Below are positions 37,701 through 49,942 of a DNA stretch of 64,000 nt, piece after piece; the first letter of the stretch is position 1, and each line of letters begins with the position of its first letter. Made by a program: the position numbers and the translations under genes. The notes beneath the pieces are model-generated. The model saw nothing but the letters and a program-made list of their open reading frames with translations. It did no database searches and was not told the DNA's origin. Where the stretch lies: the NCBI RefSeq assembly GCF_002078875.1, contig NC_034410.1, positions 78,957,104-79,021,103 of the forward strand, read 5' to 3'. This DNA comes from Numida meleagris. Its lineage: Eukaryota; Chordata; Aves; Galliformes; Numididae.

Positions 37701-40700
37701 CATATATACATAAATAGAAACATATAAACATGTGTGGGCTCCAGCATTTAGATATTTCAGTTGAGAATTCACTGTAGGGCAAATCCTTCCAGAACTAAGA
37801 TCGTTTCTGTTTCAAGGGAATTTCTTAGAAGCACCACAGCAAATACACATACCTGCATAACTTTGACAGTTTTCTTCCTAGATTTTACCCCTACGCCTGC
37901 TTTAGTTCACATCTCACTACAACTCTGCAGATGCTGCATAAAGTGTCCTCTAAACAGCCACTTGGACTGTGCCATTCCCCAGCTGCAGTTCTCTCTCTGG
38001 CATTGCTGTTCTGTACTGTTTCAGCTTCTTGGTCTCTGCTGTACAAATTTCATAGTATTATCATAGGTGAGAAGAGGAGAAGGTGGTAAACTGATTTCTT
38101 CTGGCCTCCAGAGGATTTCTCTGACTCGGAAGGTTCACGGGGATTACCTACAAAAATGTTAATTTCTAAATTTCTCAGATGACTTCTGAGAAATTGGAGA
38201 TGACTTAAAAGGCCAAAGGAGTAATACACAGCCAGAAAGTTTATAATGTGCCATTTGCAAATGGACTGTTTGGGTTTCACATGTACACTGATTCTGAGTG
38301 TTTGGAATCAGACTTTTATTGTTTTTGCCCTGTGTACCTTTCCTCCATAGCTGAGGGCTTACCACCAAAATCCATGTTTTCCTCTCCCCATATCCATCAG
38401 AAATGACTCCTTTTACCACTGCTTTAAAATCTACACTTTCCAACAGATTAATATTACATGTTTTCTGGGAAGAGAGTGCATAACGGGAAGGTTTAGAAAA
38501 CAAAACAAGTTACTGTATCTAAATCAAATTCACTCATTATCATCTCTTACAAATATTTTGTTTCCTAAATGCCTGTCTTAGTACAAACTAATGCCAGGTT
38601 GCAGTGGTTATCCAGTCATTCTGATGCTGGCCTTAAAGGCTGCAGCGTAACAAACATCTTTTTTTCCTAAACTTAACTACTGAAGAAGAAAAAAAGAGAG
38701 AAAGAGTTTTGCATGACAGTATATCCAAAAAAGAAAAAGAAAAAAAGAAAAAATTGTGAACAGATAGTTGCATATGTCTTTGATCTTCTGTAGAGAATCT
38801 CACTAATCACACAGCTAATATGGTGGACTCTTAAGGAGATGCAGTGTTTCTTCCCTCTATATCATGTCGTGGCTCATCACCATTGAAAATGTCAAATCGT
38901 TCTGTAAGTATAACCTGGCTGTGCAAAGGAAGCCTGACTAGAAATCTGTAAACACCGGATAAATCTTCCTAGCGCTCTTGTGACTGAGGAGCTGAGATAT
39001 CATTTTTGCTAGGCAATCACAGCATTCACATTGAGATTTACATAAACTCAGAAAGGATGTGAAACCCTTGGTCCCAATCTCTTAACAGGGCCCAGTCATG
39101 CACCTGAACAGACATGCCCTAGCTGCAGCTGTCGGGAGTGAACAGGCATAACGTGGCCTACACGCAGTAATGATGATGTATGAGAACTACATGCTGCACA
39201 AGTGAGTGGTACATCCCAAACATTCATCCCCTTCCCCACAAATCAGCCCAAGGAACTGTTTAAAAACTGCTTTTCTGCCTGATTCTATCTGCACGGCCTG
39301 TTCCTTGAGGCACATCAGAAAGAGAGAACTTCCCACTCCCTAGCTCGACTCTATTCTCCACCTGAAGGTTGCAGTACTAGCTTCTGCCATGGCAACCTAG
39401 ATCTTATGCTAGCTATGTCCTCTCTATGACCTGCTGTTATAAATACAGCTTTAGAAATAATTCTGGCTACTACAGGGTTTCCTTTAAAACACAAGTACAC
39501 AAGATACAGTAGGAGCTATTCTCTTCAAAGATTGCCTTTGCCAGCGGTGGAAACATAAAAACTGTCACTTGCAAGATACTAATGGTGTGTTTAAATGAAA
39601 GCATCTTTTCAAGGCCAACCACTGGGATAAGCAATGTTAAAGTGAATTGAACAAATCTAGTTAAATTCCAATTTACTTTTTGTCTAAAAACTTGTCCGTA
39701 GATTAGAAAATATAAACCAGCATCACGTTGTTCCCATTACTACATGATCAAAAGTTATCAAAATATATCTGGAACCCAGGACAATTCCAGAGAAGAGAGA
39801 AAAATGGGTAAGATAAGAAACACGTTCATAATTGTTATTTTGCAACTACTGATAAAACTTTACCAACACGTCTGCAAACTTGCAAGTCATGTTTTACTTA
39901 GATTCTACTAAAGCGGGAAGCAAAGAAATGCAATTCCTTCTTGAAATGTAAGTTCAGCTATGAACTGCTGGAGGTAGAAATGACTGTGTTTGTTGTTTGT
40001 TTTTTTTTAAAGCTGCTTTGAAATGCACTGAATTTAATTAGCACTCATCAAGGGGGGTGGTAAGGAGAAATCGACTTAATGGTTCCCGTTTGACAGATGT
40101 ATACAAGTGGCTCTAATTCTGCACTTAGTTACCCTTAATATTTTTCCAAAGTTGAAAAAAAAAGGTTGTTTTTTTTTTTTTTTCCTCTGTATACTGGGGA
40201 ACACTTTCATCCACAAAGAAATATTAAGCACACACTCAGTTCAGCGAGGCCTTGGAAATCCAGTGTTCTGAATGATCTTCACAAATAAGGGATCGCATGA
40301 CGCTTCCAACTCTGGAGTCAGTATCTTTAAGAAAGGATTGATTTGTTTTTTCTTCCTGAACTGTGTTGTCATAGAAAATATAAAAACAGCTACGATTATG
40401 GGAAGACAAGCACTTTTTGTCTGGGCAGCCAGGAAGACAGGGAACAACAGAACTGCAAAGCGTCTTGTTGAACGTGAATATTAAATTGTGGAAATCTGTC
40501 TGATCAAGGCCATGCAATTAACATGGGGCTTCCAATCCTCTGTTTTCCCAGGGGGAGATTTAGCCCTACTTAAAAACTTGGCATCATGCTGAAATAATTG
40601 CAGTCTCCAAAAATCTAACCTGAGAGAGCAAAGCACTAGGAACTGTAGTGGCAGTCTAGTAAAGCAGTAACAAACTATACATCAGCTTTTCATTGGAAGG

Positions 40701-41717
40701 TATGTATCAGGTTGCCACGAGGACAACAGAACATCAGGCTTCTACTGTTGTCAAAATTTGCTTCTGACAGCCTTATTAAGAATAAAAATATAACTAAAGT
40801 CACTGTTGAGCCTGTTGAAAAATATAGTGTAATAAAAATGAGAAGTGAAGAGGACACCCTCCAACCCAGAAGCTTCCCAAATTGGAAGAGATTTTTTCAT
40901 GTAGGTGTTTTACAATGGCAAGAGAAGCCTTTCTTAGGCCTTAATCTGTTTAGTACCACAACAGAAAGGAATGTGTGTCTGCAAAGAGTTTGGTATACGA
41001 GACCAGATTCTCAGCTAATGGATATTTTTGTAAATATTTAGAGCCAAGTCGTGGAGCTCAACTCACTAGAAGTTTCCCTAAACTTCATAAAAAGGAAAAG
41101 CACGCTTGAATTTGATTTTACTGCCACAGAAGTATGTATATGATTTAGACTGGTGCCAGGTCTAAATCAAGAATAATCTTAGTACTTATTCACAGCAATG
41201 TTAACAAACTGTAAATGGTACACATCATGGGTTTTGTTGTTGTTTTTTTTAAAAGTGCATTTTAAACAGGAAGCAGAACCAGCAGAAATTATCAATTCAA
41301 GGATAGGCAGACATGCCCTCTAAGTTACTGCATCATAAATGCAGCCCAGTGACCTTAATCATAATCTAAACATGCAGTCAATGCATGCCCATTCATAACA
41401 AAGAGATAAGGACTATTTCATGTTTTTCTCCCCCAGAAAACATTAATGTACTCTGGCTTAATTTGAGAGGGACCTATGGTCCTGCACTGTATCCAACACT
41501 TGTATTCTCTAAAGATTAATACAAAACGGATGACAATTTTGATCCTGCCATCATAAAGAATTGGGGCAAACAAGCAGTAGTCCTACTGACCCGAACTCTC
41601 TCAAAGTTGTCGGCTGAGCTTTCCGATGTGTACAGAAGTAATAGAAAACAGACAGGGACAAAGTTCATTTTCCCTTCCATCCCATGCAGACTACCCAAGA
41701 AGAGACAGTGTGGTTAC
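34734..41717 (-). other. DDC: DDC intron (7.0 kb)
   Basis: The largest DDC intron in the window. It contains an A21 run at 35842-35862, a 9-bp perfect hairpin in alternating ATGC sequence at 37683-37704, and purine-rich tracts near 38685-38755. No CR1 copy or other gene is recognised. Confidence 0.75.
35842..35862. repeat. A21 homopolymer
   Basis: Run of 21 A flanked by GG on both sides, in a DDC intron. Confidence 0.95.
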
Positions 41718-41816
41718 CTTGCGGATGTGTTCCTGCAGTCCCGTGACGCCATACATCCTCAGCACAAACCAGAGCTTCAGGGAGCGGAACCTCCTCCCCA
41801 GGGGGATCTGCCAGTG
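41718..41816 (-). CDS. DDC: DDC internal exon (33 codons)
   Basis: A phase 0 exon bounded by GCAG upstream and a rather weak donor GTAACC downstream. It encodes [16 protein letters not shown] through GLQEHIRK, almost identical to human [16 protein letters not shown]. Open frames crossing this exon on the + strand are shadows. Confidence 0.97.
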
Positions 41817-42535
41817 CTGCGGGCAAGAAGGAGGCATCCACAGAAGTCAGCCTTGCAGAAACACTGCAGAAGTTGTACATGCTGCAATGACTTCTAAGTG
41901 CAACCCGTTTCAGCTACTAGAGGCCATAGCTAGAGGTGGGCCCAATAATAACAGAAATGGCCATTTTTGGCTAGTGCCCTACTATGATTGTTTAATACTC
42001 AAATTTCTCAAATGAGAAGTAGAAAATAAAGTTGTTGGCAGAATGAAAGGGTCACGAGGCAAATCCAGTTGTCTTTCTGCATTCTGAATTTTTCTCAAAG
42101 GCTTCAGAACAATAAGTATTAGCTTGTTTGCAGCTGTGGGCCTAGCATCTAGTATGACTGGCCGGTTTTCTACTTCAAAACAAAAGATCTTCTATTGTCA
42201 AGGTTAAAAAGTGCATTTAAAAAAAGGTATTACCGCTATTTTAAAAAATATAATCTTTAGGCAATTTCTTTCTACTGATTAAACCTTGAAATATTACATA
42301 CGCAAGACACATTCTGCCTTTAAACAGTATCTTTTTTTGTTTGCTTTTTTCTTTTTTCCCCAAAAGAGATTCTAAAGTTTCAGCTTGAGTAATGTTAAAA
42401 AATTTAGCAAGCTGAATCCATCCTGAAAAGAAAGGCAAGGTTTTGAAGCTTGGGAAAGCAATGGAAAATAAAATCCCTGGACACATCAGTGTATACAAGC
42501 AGTAATATTAGTGAATATATTGATGTTGTACTTAC
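41817..42535 (-). other. DDC: DDC intron (0.7 kb)
   Basis: A short intron next to the 20-nt microexon. No repeat or gene is seen. Confidence 0.8.
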
Positions 42536-42555
42536 CCGGTAATCTGTTACAAGAC
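42536..42555 (-). CDS. DDC: DDC 20-nt microexon
   Basis: This exon is only 20 bases long. After acceptor TTCCAG it supplies two bases of a split glycine codon and then L-V-T-D-Y-R, followed by donor GTAAGT. Human DDC has a 20-bp exon at the same place (G-LITDYR). Both flanking exons need exactly this piece to keep frame: the upstream exon ends with G and the downstream one begins with CAC. It is too short for any open-frame search and was found by filling the protein gap. Confidence 0.95.
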
Positions 42556-45153
42556 CTGGAAGTTAAAGAAAAAATGTTTGCATTGCTTCATCAAAACAGC
42601 CAAAACCTACAGTCATTCTAGTACTATTGAACATGCTGCTTTTTTAGCTATCCTGGATGTTTTCTACTAACAAGCATCACCAGCATCAACAGGCAATACG
42701 CCTCATTCCTTGGCTAGTCAGAATATACCACTCCCAAATTATTGCTCCTTTTTGTTATACTTCAGATCCCATAGTGATCACAGACTCAGTACTATGTTTA
42801 TTTTCCTCTTGTAAGGAATCTCAGAGCAGATAGAGCAGCTTCTATTAATTTTGTTCTGTAGAACCCCCAAACCGATGCTCTTCAAAGTACTGCATTCCTA
42901 ACTACCTTTTATGCCCATTCATGCATTTGTTGCTCATTCTTCAGCACGTCTAATAAGTGACTGGAAAATGCGACTCAGGAATTTGACTCTCTTCCTGTTT
43001 GGAGAACAATATTCTGCATGTTTATGGCTTTTTATTTGATGTATTGAAAAAAACCTTATGCAAACATAGTTTGACCAAGCCTCAAAGCAGTTCAAGGAGG
43101 CCAGCAGAAGGCACTATTTGATGTCTTTTATATGACCACACAGAGTCAAGGTGCCTCCACCTTTGCTTTCAATCAGGAAACTAGGCTGATTTCACAGTAA
43201 AGCTGGATTACTTGCAGTAAGCCAGTGACAAAAATTAAATTAACCTAAAATCTTAAAGCACTTCTTTAGGAAGACGTGGAAGCATCTGCTTAGCTTTTTT
43301 GTTCTGCTTTATTTTTCAACAGTGGGGTGTAAACTTCACAGGAAACTATATACTTAAACTCCATGGAAAAGTGCTGTCTAATTGCTCCTGGAATTATGAC
43401 CCATCAGGTACTAAATAGAACTGTGGCTTATGAATTGACCTCTCTAAGTCATTTGTGTAATTCCCAGCCTTCCAATTTCCTGGGACTCTTCAAAAAAAAA
43501 AAAAAAAGATTCAATTCAATTTCCTGTATTACAAGCTCCCTTGCCAACATTCTCACATGCGTGCAGCCAAAACACATGATCCTTCCTCCCCGAAGCACAT
43601 AGCCATTTGGTTGTTTAACACGTTCCTATGTTATCTTCCAAAAGGGGGAAAAAAAAAAAAAGTAACAATCATTAATCAGTTTCTGGACTTCAGAGAATTA
43701 ACACAGTTGTCTCAGCAAAGTAAAGGGGTAATCTGATAACATTCGTGCTCTGCATTGTCACAGCCATTTTTATTTGATAGCTGCAAGGCTGGTAGCAAAG
43801 AAAGTAAAGCAACTGGTGACAGATAAATAATCCTACGCTGCTGCAAGGGGCTATGTCTAATGATCCACAACAACGCCTTTCACAAGCTGTGAAGCAGAAT
43901 GCAGTCAACAATTAGTCTTTGATTACAAGCCTTAGCCTTACATCTGTATTTAACCAGGAGGAATTGCATTGTGGGAGCACATGCAGCATTTACAATAGAG
44001 TATGGAGCTCATTCTTCTTACACTGCCATTAGGATTTGACCTATATCCTGGGCTCCCAGGCAAGCTAGTACAATCTCTCTGGTGGGATGACGCAAATCAC
44101 ATGAAATGATAATTAATGACAAAATAAAGACTTTCCTCTTGGGGGCACACATAATTGCCATATGGTTATTAAGACTAATTGCTCACAGATAGATATATTT
44201 TTCCGCTCATTTAAATTCTTGAGTGAGAGATGAGTGAATTCAAAAATGCTACTTCATTTGCCTTATAGGCCACGATGGGAATTCTCAAACCTGAGACATA
44301 CTCAGAAAATAAGATCCTCCGTTAGACAAATCTTATTTCTAGGAGCACTGACATCCCATTAATCACACAGGGATCAACAGTGACTGCAACAGCCTTGCAC
44401 CTTAGCAACTCTGGCCATTTTGATTGAAGGCATGTGTGTGGGGTGGATTTAACAGTTCAACTAGACGTGTTTGCATTTGGAAAGCTGTCCAGATCTTTGG
44501 AAAACTGTCAGCAAATGGGAATAGAGCAGAGAAAATATTAGTGTCGCTTGACTGCTAATAATCAGCTGATCTACTTGGAATCTTTATGTTCAGATCTAAT
44601 TAAATACTAACATGGCTAGGGAAGGCAACGCAAAGATTAGATGACTTTTTATCCACCTGGGAGACAAAGTTTTCAGGCCAACTAAGAAACGTTTCATTTT
44701 CCTTTGGTGTTATTTAACCTGGGGAAGCCCTAAGATTCTTGCATTAGCGTTGTCAATTTTCAAAAATATGTATTTTCACTTTAATTAACTTCAGCTTTTC
44801 TTTCCTCAAAAGAAACATTTTTCATGTTCACTAATTAAAAGCTAGTGACAAGCATAGTTGCAATAATTAGCACTTTTCACTTTAAAAGGTAAAAAAAAAG
44901 TACATTTTTTTTCTTAATAATTCTAGCCGTTGGTGTGTAAACCTCAGCTTCAGAGTTATTACATTTTCCTGTTTATTGCTCTGTTCCATAATTGCATTGC
45001 TTGGAAACGTAGAAAAATAAAATGTTGAAAAAGGCATAAAATACAGAAGCCTGACAGCTCAGAATCAAGGCACAAGAATCAATTATACCTAGTGTTTGGT
45101 TTTGTTGGTTTTTTTTGCAAAAAGTGGAATTCTAGACAGTATTAATTAACTGG

Positions 45154-45505
45154 GGAGGCCTCATGGCAGCCTACAGCTCCCCACAAGGTGGAGCGGAGGG
45201 GCAGAGCTGATCTCTTCTCTCTGGTGGCAGCAACAAGACCTGAAGGAACGGCATGGAACTGCGTCAGGGGAGGGTCAGGTTGGGTATCAGGAAAAGATTC
45301 TTCATCAAAAGGGTGGTCGGACTCCAGAACAGGCTCTCCAGGGCAGTGGTCACGGCCCCCACCTGACAAGAGTTCATGAATCATCCGGACAATGCTCTCA
45401 GACATATAGTCTGATTTTTGGGTGGTCCTCTGTGGGGCAGGAGCTGGACTCGATAATACTTGTGGGTCCCTTCCAACTCAGGATATTCTATGATTCCATG
45501 ACTCT
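45154..45505 (+). mobile_element. CR1 LINE 3' fragment
   Basis: A + strand CR1 3' end. It contains the blocks TCAGGAAAAGATTCTTCATC, CTCTCCAGGGCAGTGGTCAC and GGGTCCCTTCCAACTCAGG, ending in ATTCTATGATTCCATGACTC. It is 5'-truncated and antisense to DDC. Confidence 0.92.
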
Positions 45506-45639
45506 AATTTAAATGCTGTAACAGAGAGAACTGTACTCAGAATACACTTCTGAGCATAGATCAGCACCACCAACTCCAGGAAAAATATGAGATACAATAA
45601 ATGAAAAGAACATGCACAGGCCCCTTGAGGTGATGCACC

Positions 45640-45843
45640 TTGTTGAGGAAGTTTACTCTGAAGGTTGACAGAGCACTGAAAGAAGCCATCCAGAGAGGCT
45701 GTGGAGTCTCCTTCTCTAGAGACACTCAAAACCTGCCTGGATGCCTTCCTGTGCGACCCACTGTAGGGAACCTGCTTTAGCAGGGGGTTAGACTCGATGA
45801 TCTCCAGAGGTGCCTTCCAACACCTGCCATTCTGTAATTTTGT
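45640..45843 (+). mobile_element. CR1 LINE 3' fragment (second subfamily)
   Basis: A second + strand CR1 remnant only about 130 bp from the first. It is recognised by GAGGCTGTGGAGTCTCC, GGTTAGACTCGATGATCTCC and a decayed tail (CATTCTGTAATTTTGTCATT). Its sequence differs from the neighbouring copy, so it is a separate, probably older, insertion rather than a duplication. Confidence 0.85.
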
Positions 45844-46565
45844 CATTACAAAGGAACTTGTCAATCACTTATTGACACTAAACTGCTGTGACCATCACAA
45901 TTAATCGCTTACCAACTGAATGTGCACAACCAGCCTTCAGGATGGCAAATGCCACTTTTGCGGCTGCTAGGTATGTGCAAGGAGCAACACTAATCCATTA
46001 AGGAGCTTTGTGCAGGGGCTAAGATCTATACGTTCTTTGTGAGCACTTCAGGAGGAGCTTTTGTGAGCATTCTGTACAAGACCAATAACCTGCACTTACC
46101 TCCTTTGCTACAATCAATCTAAGAACACGAGTGCAACATGACAGTGTCTCAGATAGCAATCACTGAAAACAGAGCACAGATACCAAACACAGCTCATCGT
46201 TTCTCTGCAGTTTCAGGGAATGTTTGCTCCTGACACGGGTATTTGAAAATTTGAATCAGAACTTGAATCCATAGCTAGGAAAAAGAGTCAGCAGTAAATG
46301 TGGAGTGGGGGGAAATCCTAATAAAAAATGATTAACACAATGTCTCATGAAATAGCTTTCCCTCAACTGTTCTTTCTACTAAAATCTCACTAGACACATT
46401 TGCACTTCAAGAAGCTTCACTTCCTAAGGCATTTTGAATATGGAAATAGGCTCCTAAACAACTTAGCTAGTTTTAAGAATTTCAGATGTCATCTTAAACC
46501 ATTTTTAATGGTGAATATCAGTGTGTAAATAAAATAATGATAATCATATTTAATAATAAAATTAC

Positions 46566-46642
46566 CAGACTCCTGGTGGTGATGCTGCAGGTAAAGAGGT
46601 TCTAATTTAAAAGCGCCAATTAAATCTGATCTTTTTTTCACC
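46566..46642 (-). CDS. DDC: DDC internal exon with catalytic-loop tyrosine
   Basis: Seventy-seven bases: one base completes the tryptophan codon split from the previous exon, 25 codons follow, and one base of the next glycine. It encodes VKKRSDLIGAFKLEPLYLQ and then HHHQES. The tyrosine aligns with human Tyr332, the catalytic tyrosine in the flexible loop over the active site. The loop is partly diverged from mammals (LEPLYLQHHH against LDPTYLKHSH). Donor GTAATT. Confidence 0.96.
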
Positions 46643-49294
46643 CTGTATGAAAGAAAGATAAACAATGAGAAATATAAGAACTAACATTTAAAGCATTAGA
46701 TTTCCAGAAGCAAAGGAAAACTAAATGTGCTTAAACTGGCATATTTCCTGAGCACAGCCTGTGCCATTTTCAGTGCTTTTTCACAGCAATATCAGTACTG
46801 TACTTAGAAGCAGTAAGTGTAAGGCTCAGCAGGAACAGGCAGCATGACTGCATAACTGCATGTTTAAAAACAGATAAGAAACAGACGCAGAGGATCTTTT
46901 TATGGTGATAGACAATCACACCAGAATGTGAGACTAGTTAAAGCAATGTTCATGTTTGCAGTCAACAGAAGTTGCCTGCAAATTACTGCAGTACAAAGCA
47001 GTGTGGGAAGAGTTGTCGCTTCCCAGACATCATGCGGAGCAGCGCTGGGGCTCTGAGGATGCTGGCCACTGTCTCCCCATGCTGCAGGCACTGGCATGGT
47101 GTAGCCACCTCAGAGAGAAAATAAACTCAATTTCACCAGTGGGAAGCACTCTATGTATAAGACTGACTCACCTCTACAAAGACAGGCAGAAAAAGAAAGA
47201 ACTAGAAATCAGAAAAGGAAAAACCACTACGTAATTCCATTAGGCCCATAAATATTTCACAAAGTAAGCAATAATTATTTCAATGTGAGGGTACTTTAAA
47301 CAGCAAAAGTCTTAATCTTTTATCATTTTTTTCTGTATCCTTTTTTATGTTTTTTTGGTTTTGTTTTTTTTCCATGTAAAATTGCACGTAAAACTACACA
47401 GATAAAACATTTTATTCACTCAAAGCCTACCTCTCACTTTAACGGTAAGGAAGGTACTAAGATTACCCTAACTTCAGGTATGGAAAGTATCTAGCTGAAG
47501 ATACATAACTTTATGCACATTAAAAAAACAGTAGAACACATTCAGAATACTCTTAATTATACATATGTAGATATAAAAGAAGTAAATTACCGTCTGAAAG
47601 CAATTTCAATTAGGTTAAATATTGCAAACAACCTCTAAATTGCTGTATTCTATTTATTTCATATGTTTGATTACTTTGATATATTTGTGTAGCTCATTCC
47701 ATAGGCAACTAACCCAATTTATAAACAATATCATTAGCTGTATTGTGATTCAGTCCTTCTCCTGTAATATGCTGTGCAAAACAATAGAACAGGAAACAAT
47801 TATGCAGGAATATCTGTTCAGTTAGAAGATACTAACCTCCCTATCAAGTGTGGATTGATGTATGGATTGCTATTAAAGCGGCATTAGTAATCTTTGTGAT
47901 GTTCCTGCATTTTTAAAAGATGCCAGCTGTTCCAGTTGAGACTTTGCAGGTCATAATCTGGCAACCATAAAAAACTATCTAACAGGATTACTAAAATAAA
48001 TCCAAAGCTTGGACATAAATGTGTATGAATCAGTTGAACCGCGCCTCTATACACCCTGTCTAGATTTCACCCTTTGTGTTTAAACTTCTTTGCAGTAAGT
48101 GCTTGTGTGGTCTGGTAACAGAGAGAAGTGGTATTCTTTACTTATTGCAAATACGCAAGACTGACTGAAGGATCCTGAAAATATACTTCAAAAATTTCCT
48201 TCATAAACTTGATCTTTTAAAGGTTTGATGTGATGGCAATAGACTGTTAAGATCTAGCTTGAGTGGCATAAAATTCACATATTAAGTACTCATAATATGT
48301 AATACACAGTGAATGTGGTGAATAAAGCAGTGAAAATCTGTGAAAAGGAAACTATTTGGATTGCATATTGGAAGCTTTTAGCAGTCTCACTCTATTCTGT
48401 ATATTTCAATGATGGTTACAATTTTGATAGAAAAAAAAGAGAGATGGCTTCATATCACAAGCCAACAAGAAAATTTTGCTTCCACTTACAGAAGAACATT
48501 TCCTATTAGCACCTTCCTTTAAACACAAAAAAACCTTTCCAAACAAAAGTTAACACTTAAACCCTGAAAAGAGCAATAAAAAAGCAAAATTAAAAAGACT
48601 TTTGTAAGGGGATTACTTTTACTCTCTCTGAAAGAAGACATTTTTTCTTTTATAATATTCCAGAGCACCAGTTGGACAGGTCAGACAAAACTGCCTGTTT
48701 GTTTCAAAGCAGAGTTTTTTAAAAGACCTCAATATATAAAAACAGAAAATATGCCCCTCTAAGAGTCATTATATTAATTTCCTTTTTTTTTTTTTTTCCT
48801 TTAGGACCTGGTCTTTTTTCTGTATATCAAGAAGTTTCAGAATATTTTGCAAAAGATTGATAATGAAATTACCTCCAAATCCCAGATGGCATCAGTGCTT
48901 CATATTGCACCGAGTAGTTAAATAATTACATTACAGATTGAGTGGCTGGATTTTCTTAATCAACATGCAAGGCAAAGAAATGTGTTCATTGGAGAAAGTG
49001 CTGAAATCACTCAGTAAGGCTGGGTGAATTAGAAACCTTCAATGGAATTCAGTTTGACTTTGACATGTTGTTTATTGAACTCTTTCTGTATTATTACAAA
49101 GTCAAGGTTAATATTTCCCACGGATCCTAAAAGGACTATGTAGCTATCACATTTATTTCTTCTTACCAGGCTCCTTCATCCCTTATTACTGCATTCAAAA
49201 TGAGTTTTCATCTTTTCTGTCAGCATTACAGGCTGATAAGAGAGGTGTATTTTGGGCATAGGCCTCAGAAATAGTTGGTCTTCTTTTGGTGATG

Positions 49295-49942
49295 TATACG
49301 ACTTCAAGACTGCCCAGGTGGCCAAGAAGATCAATGGCATCCTGGCTTGTATCAGAAATAGTGTTGCCAGTAGGAGTAGGGAAGTCATTGTCCCTCTGTA
49401 CTCAGCACTGGTGAGGCCCCACCTCGAGTACTGTGTCCAGTTTTGGGCCCCTCACTGCAAAAAAGACATTGAGGCCCTGGAGCGTGTTCAGAGGAGGGCG
49501 ATGAAGCCAGCGAGGGGTCTGGAGCACAGGCCTTATGAGGAGCGGCTGAGAGAGCTGGGATTGTTCAGTCTGGAGAAGAGGAGGCTCAGGGGGGACCTTA
49601 TTGCTCTCTATAACTACCTGAAGGGAGGTTGTAGTGAGCTGGGGGTCAGCCTCTTCTCTCTTGTAACTGGTGACAAGACGATGGGGAATGGCCTCAAGTT
49701 GCGCCAGGGGAGATTTAGGCTGGATGTTAGGAAATTCTACTTTTCTGAAAGAGTGGTCAGGCACTGGAATGGGCTGCCCAGGGAGGTGGTTGAGTCACCA
49801 TCCCTGGAGGTGTTCAAGAAACATTTAGATGTTGTGTTGAGAGACATGGTTTAGTGGGGTTATTGGTGGTAGGTGGATGGTTGGACTGGATGATCTCGTA
49901 GGTCTTTTCCAACCTAGCTAATTCTATGATTCTATGATTCTA
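49295..49942 (+). mobile_element. CR1 LINE 3' end with open ORF2 C-terminus
   Basis: A + strand, 5'-truncated CR1 of about 650 bp. An open frame of about 185 codons to TAG at 49852-49854 encodes the C-terminal part of CR1 ORF2, downstream of the catalytic reverse-transcriptase motifs. Recognisable pieces are [36 protein letters not shown] and [20 protein letters not shown]. The element ends with three ATTCTATG-type tail units at 49919-49942. The frame has stayed open, so it is one of the younger copies in the window. It lacks the endonuclease and RT core, so it cannot move itself. Confidence 0.96.

Larger units (their letters stand above)
42556..46565 (-). other. DDC: DDC intron (4.0 kb) with two CR1 fragments
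   Basis: Contains two + strand CR1 fragments near 45.2-45.8 kb. The part from about 43.9 to 44.9 kb is rich in homeodomain-type ATTA cores, but I cannot judge its conservation. A-runs occur near 43493-43507 and 43648-43660. Confidence 0.7.
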
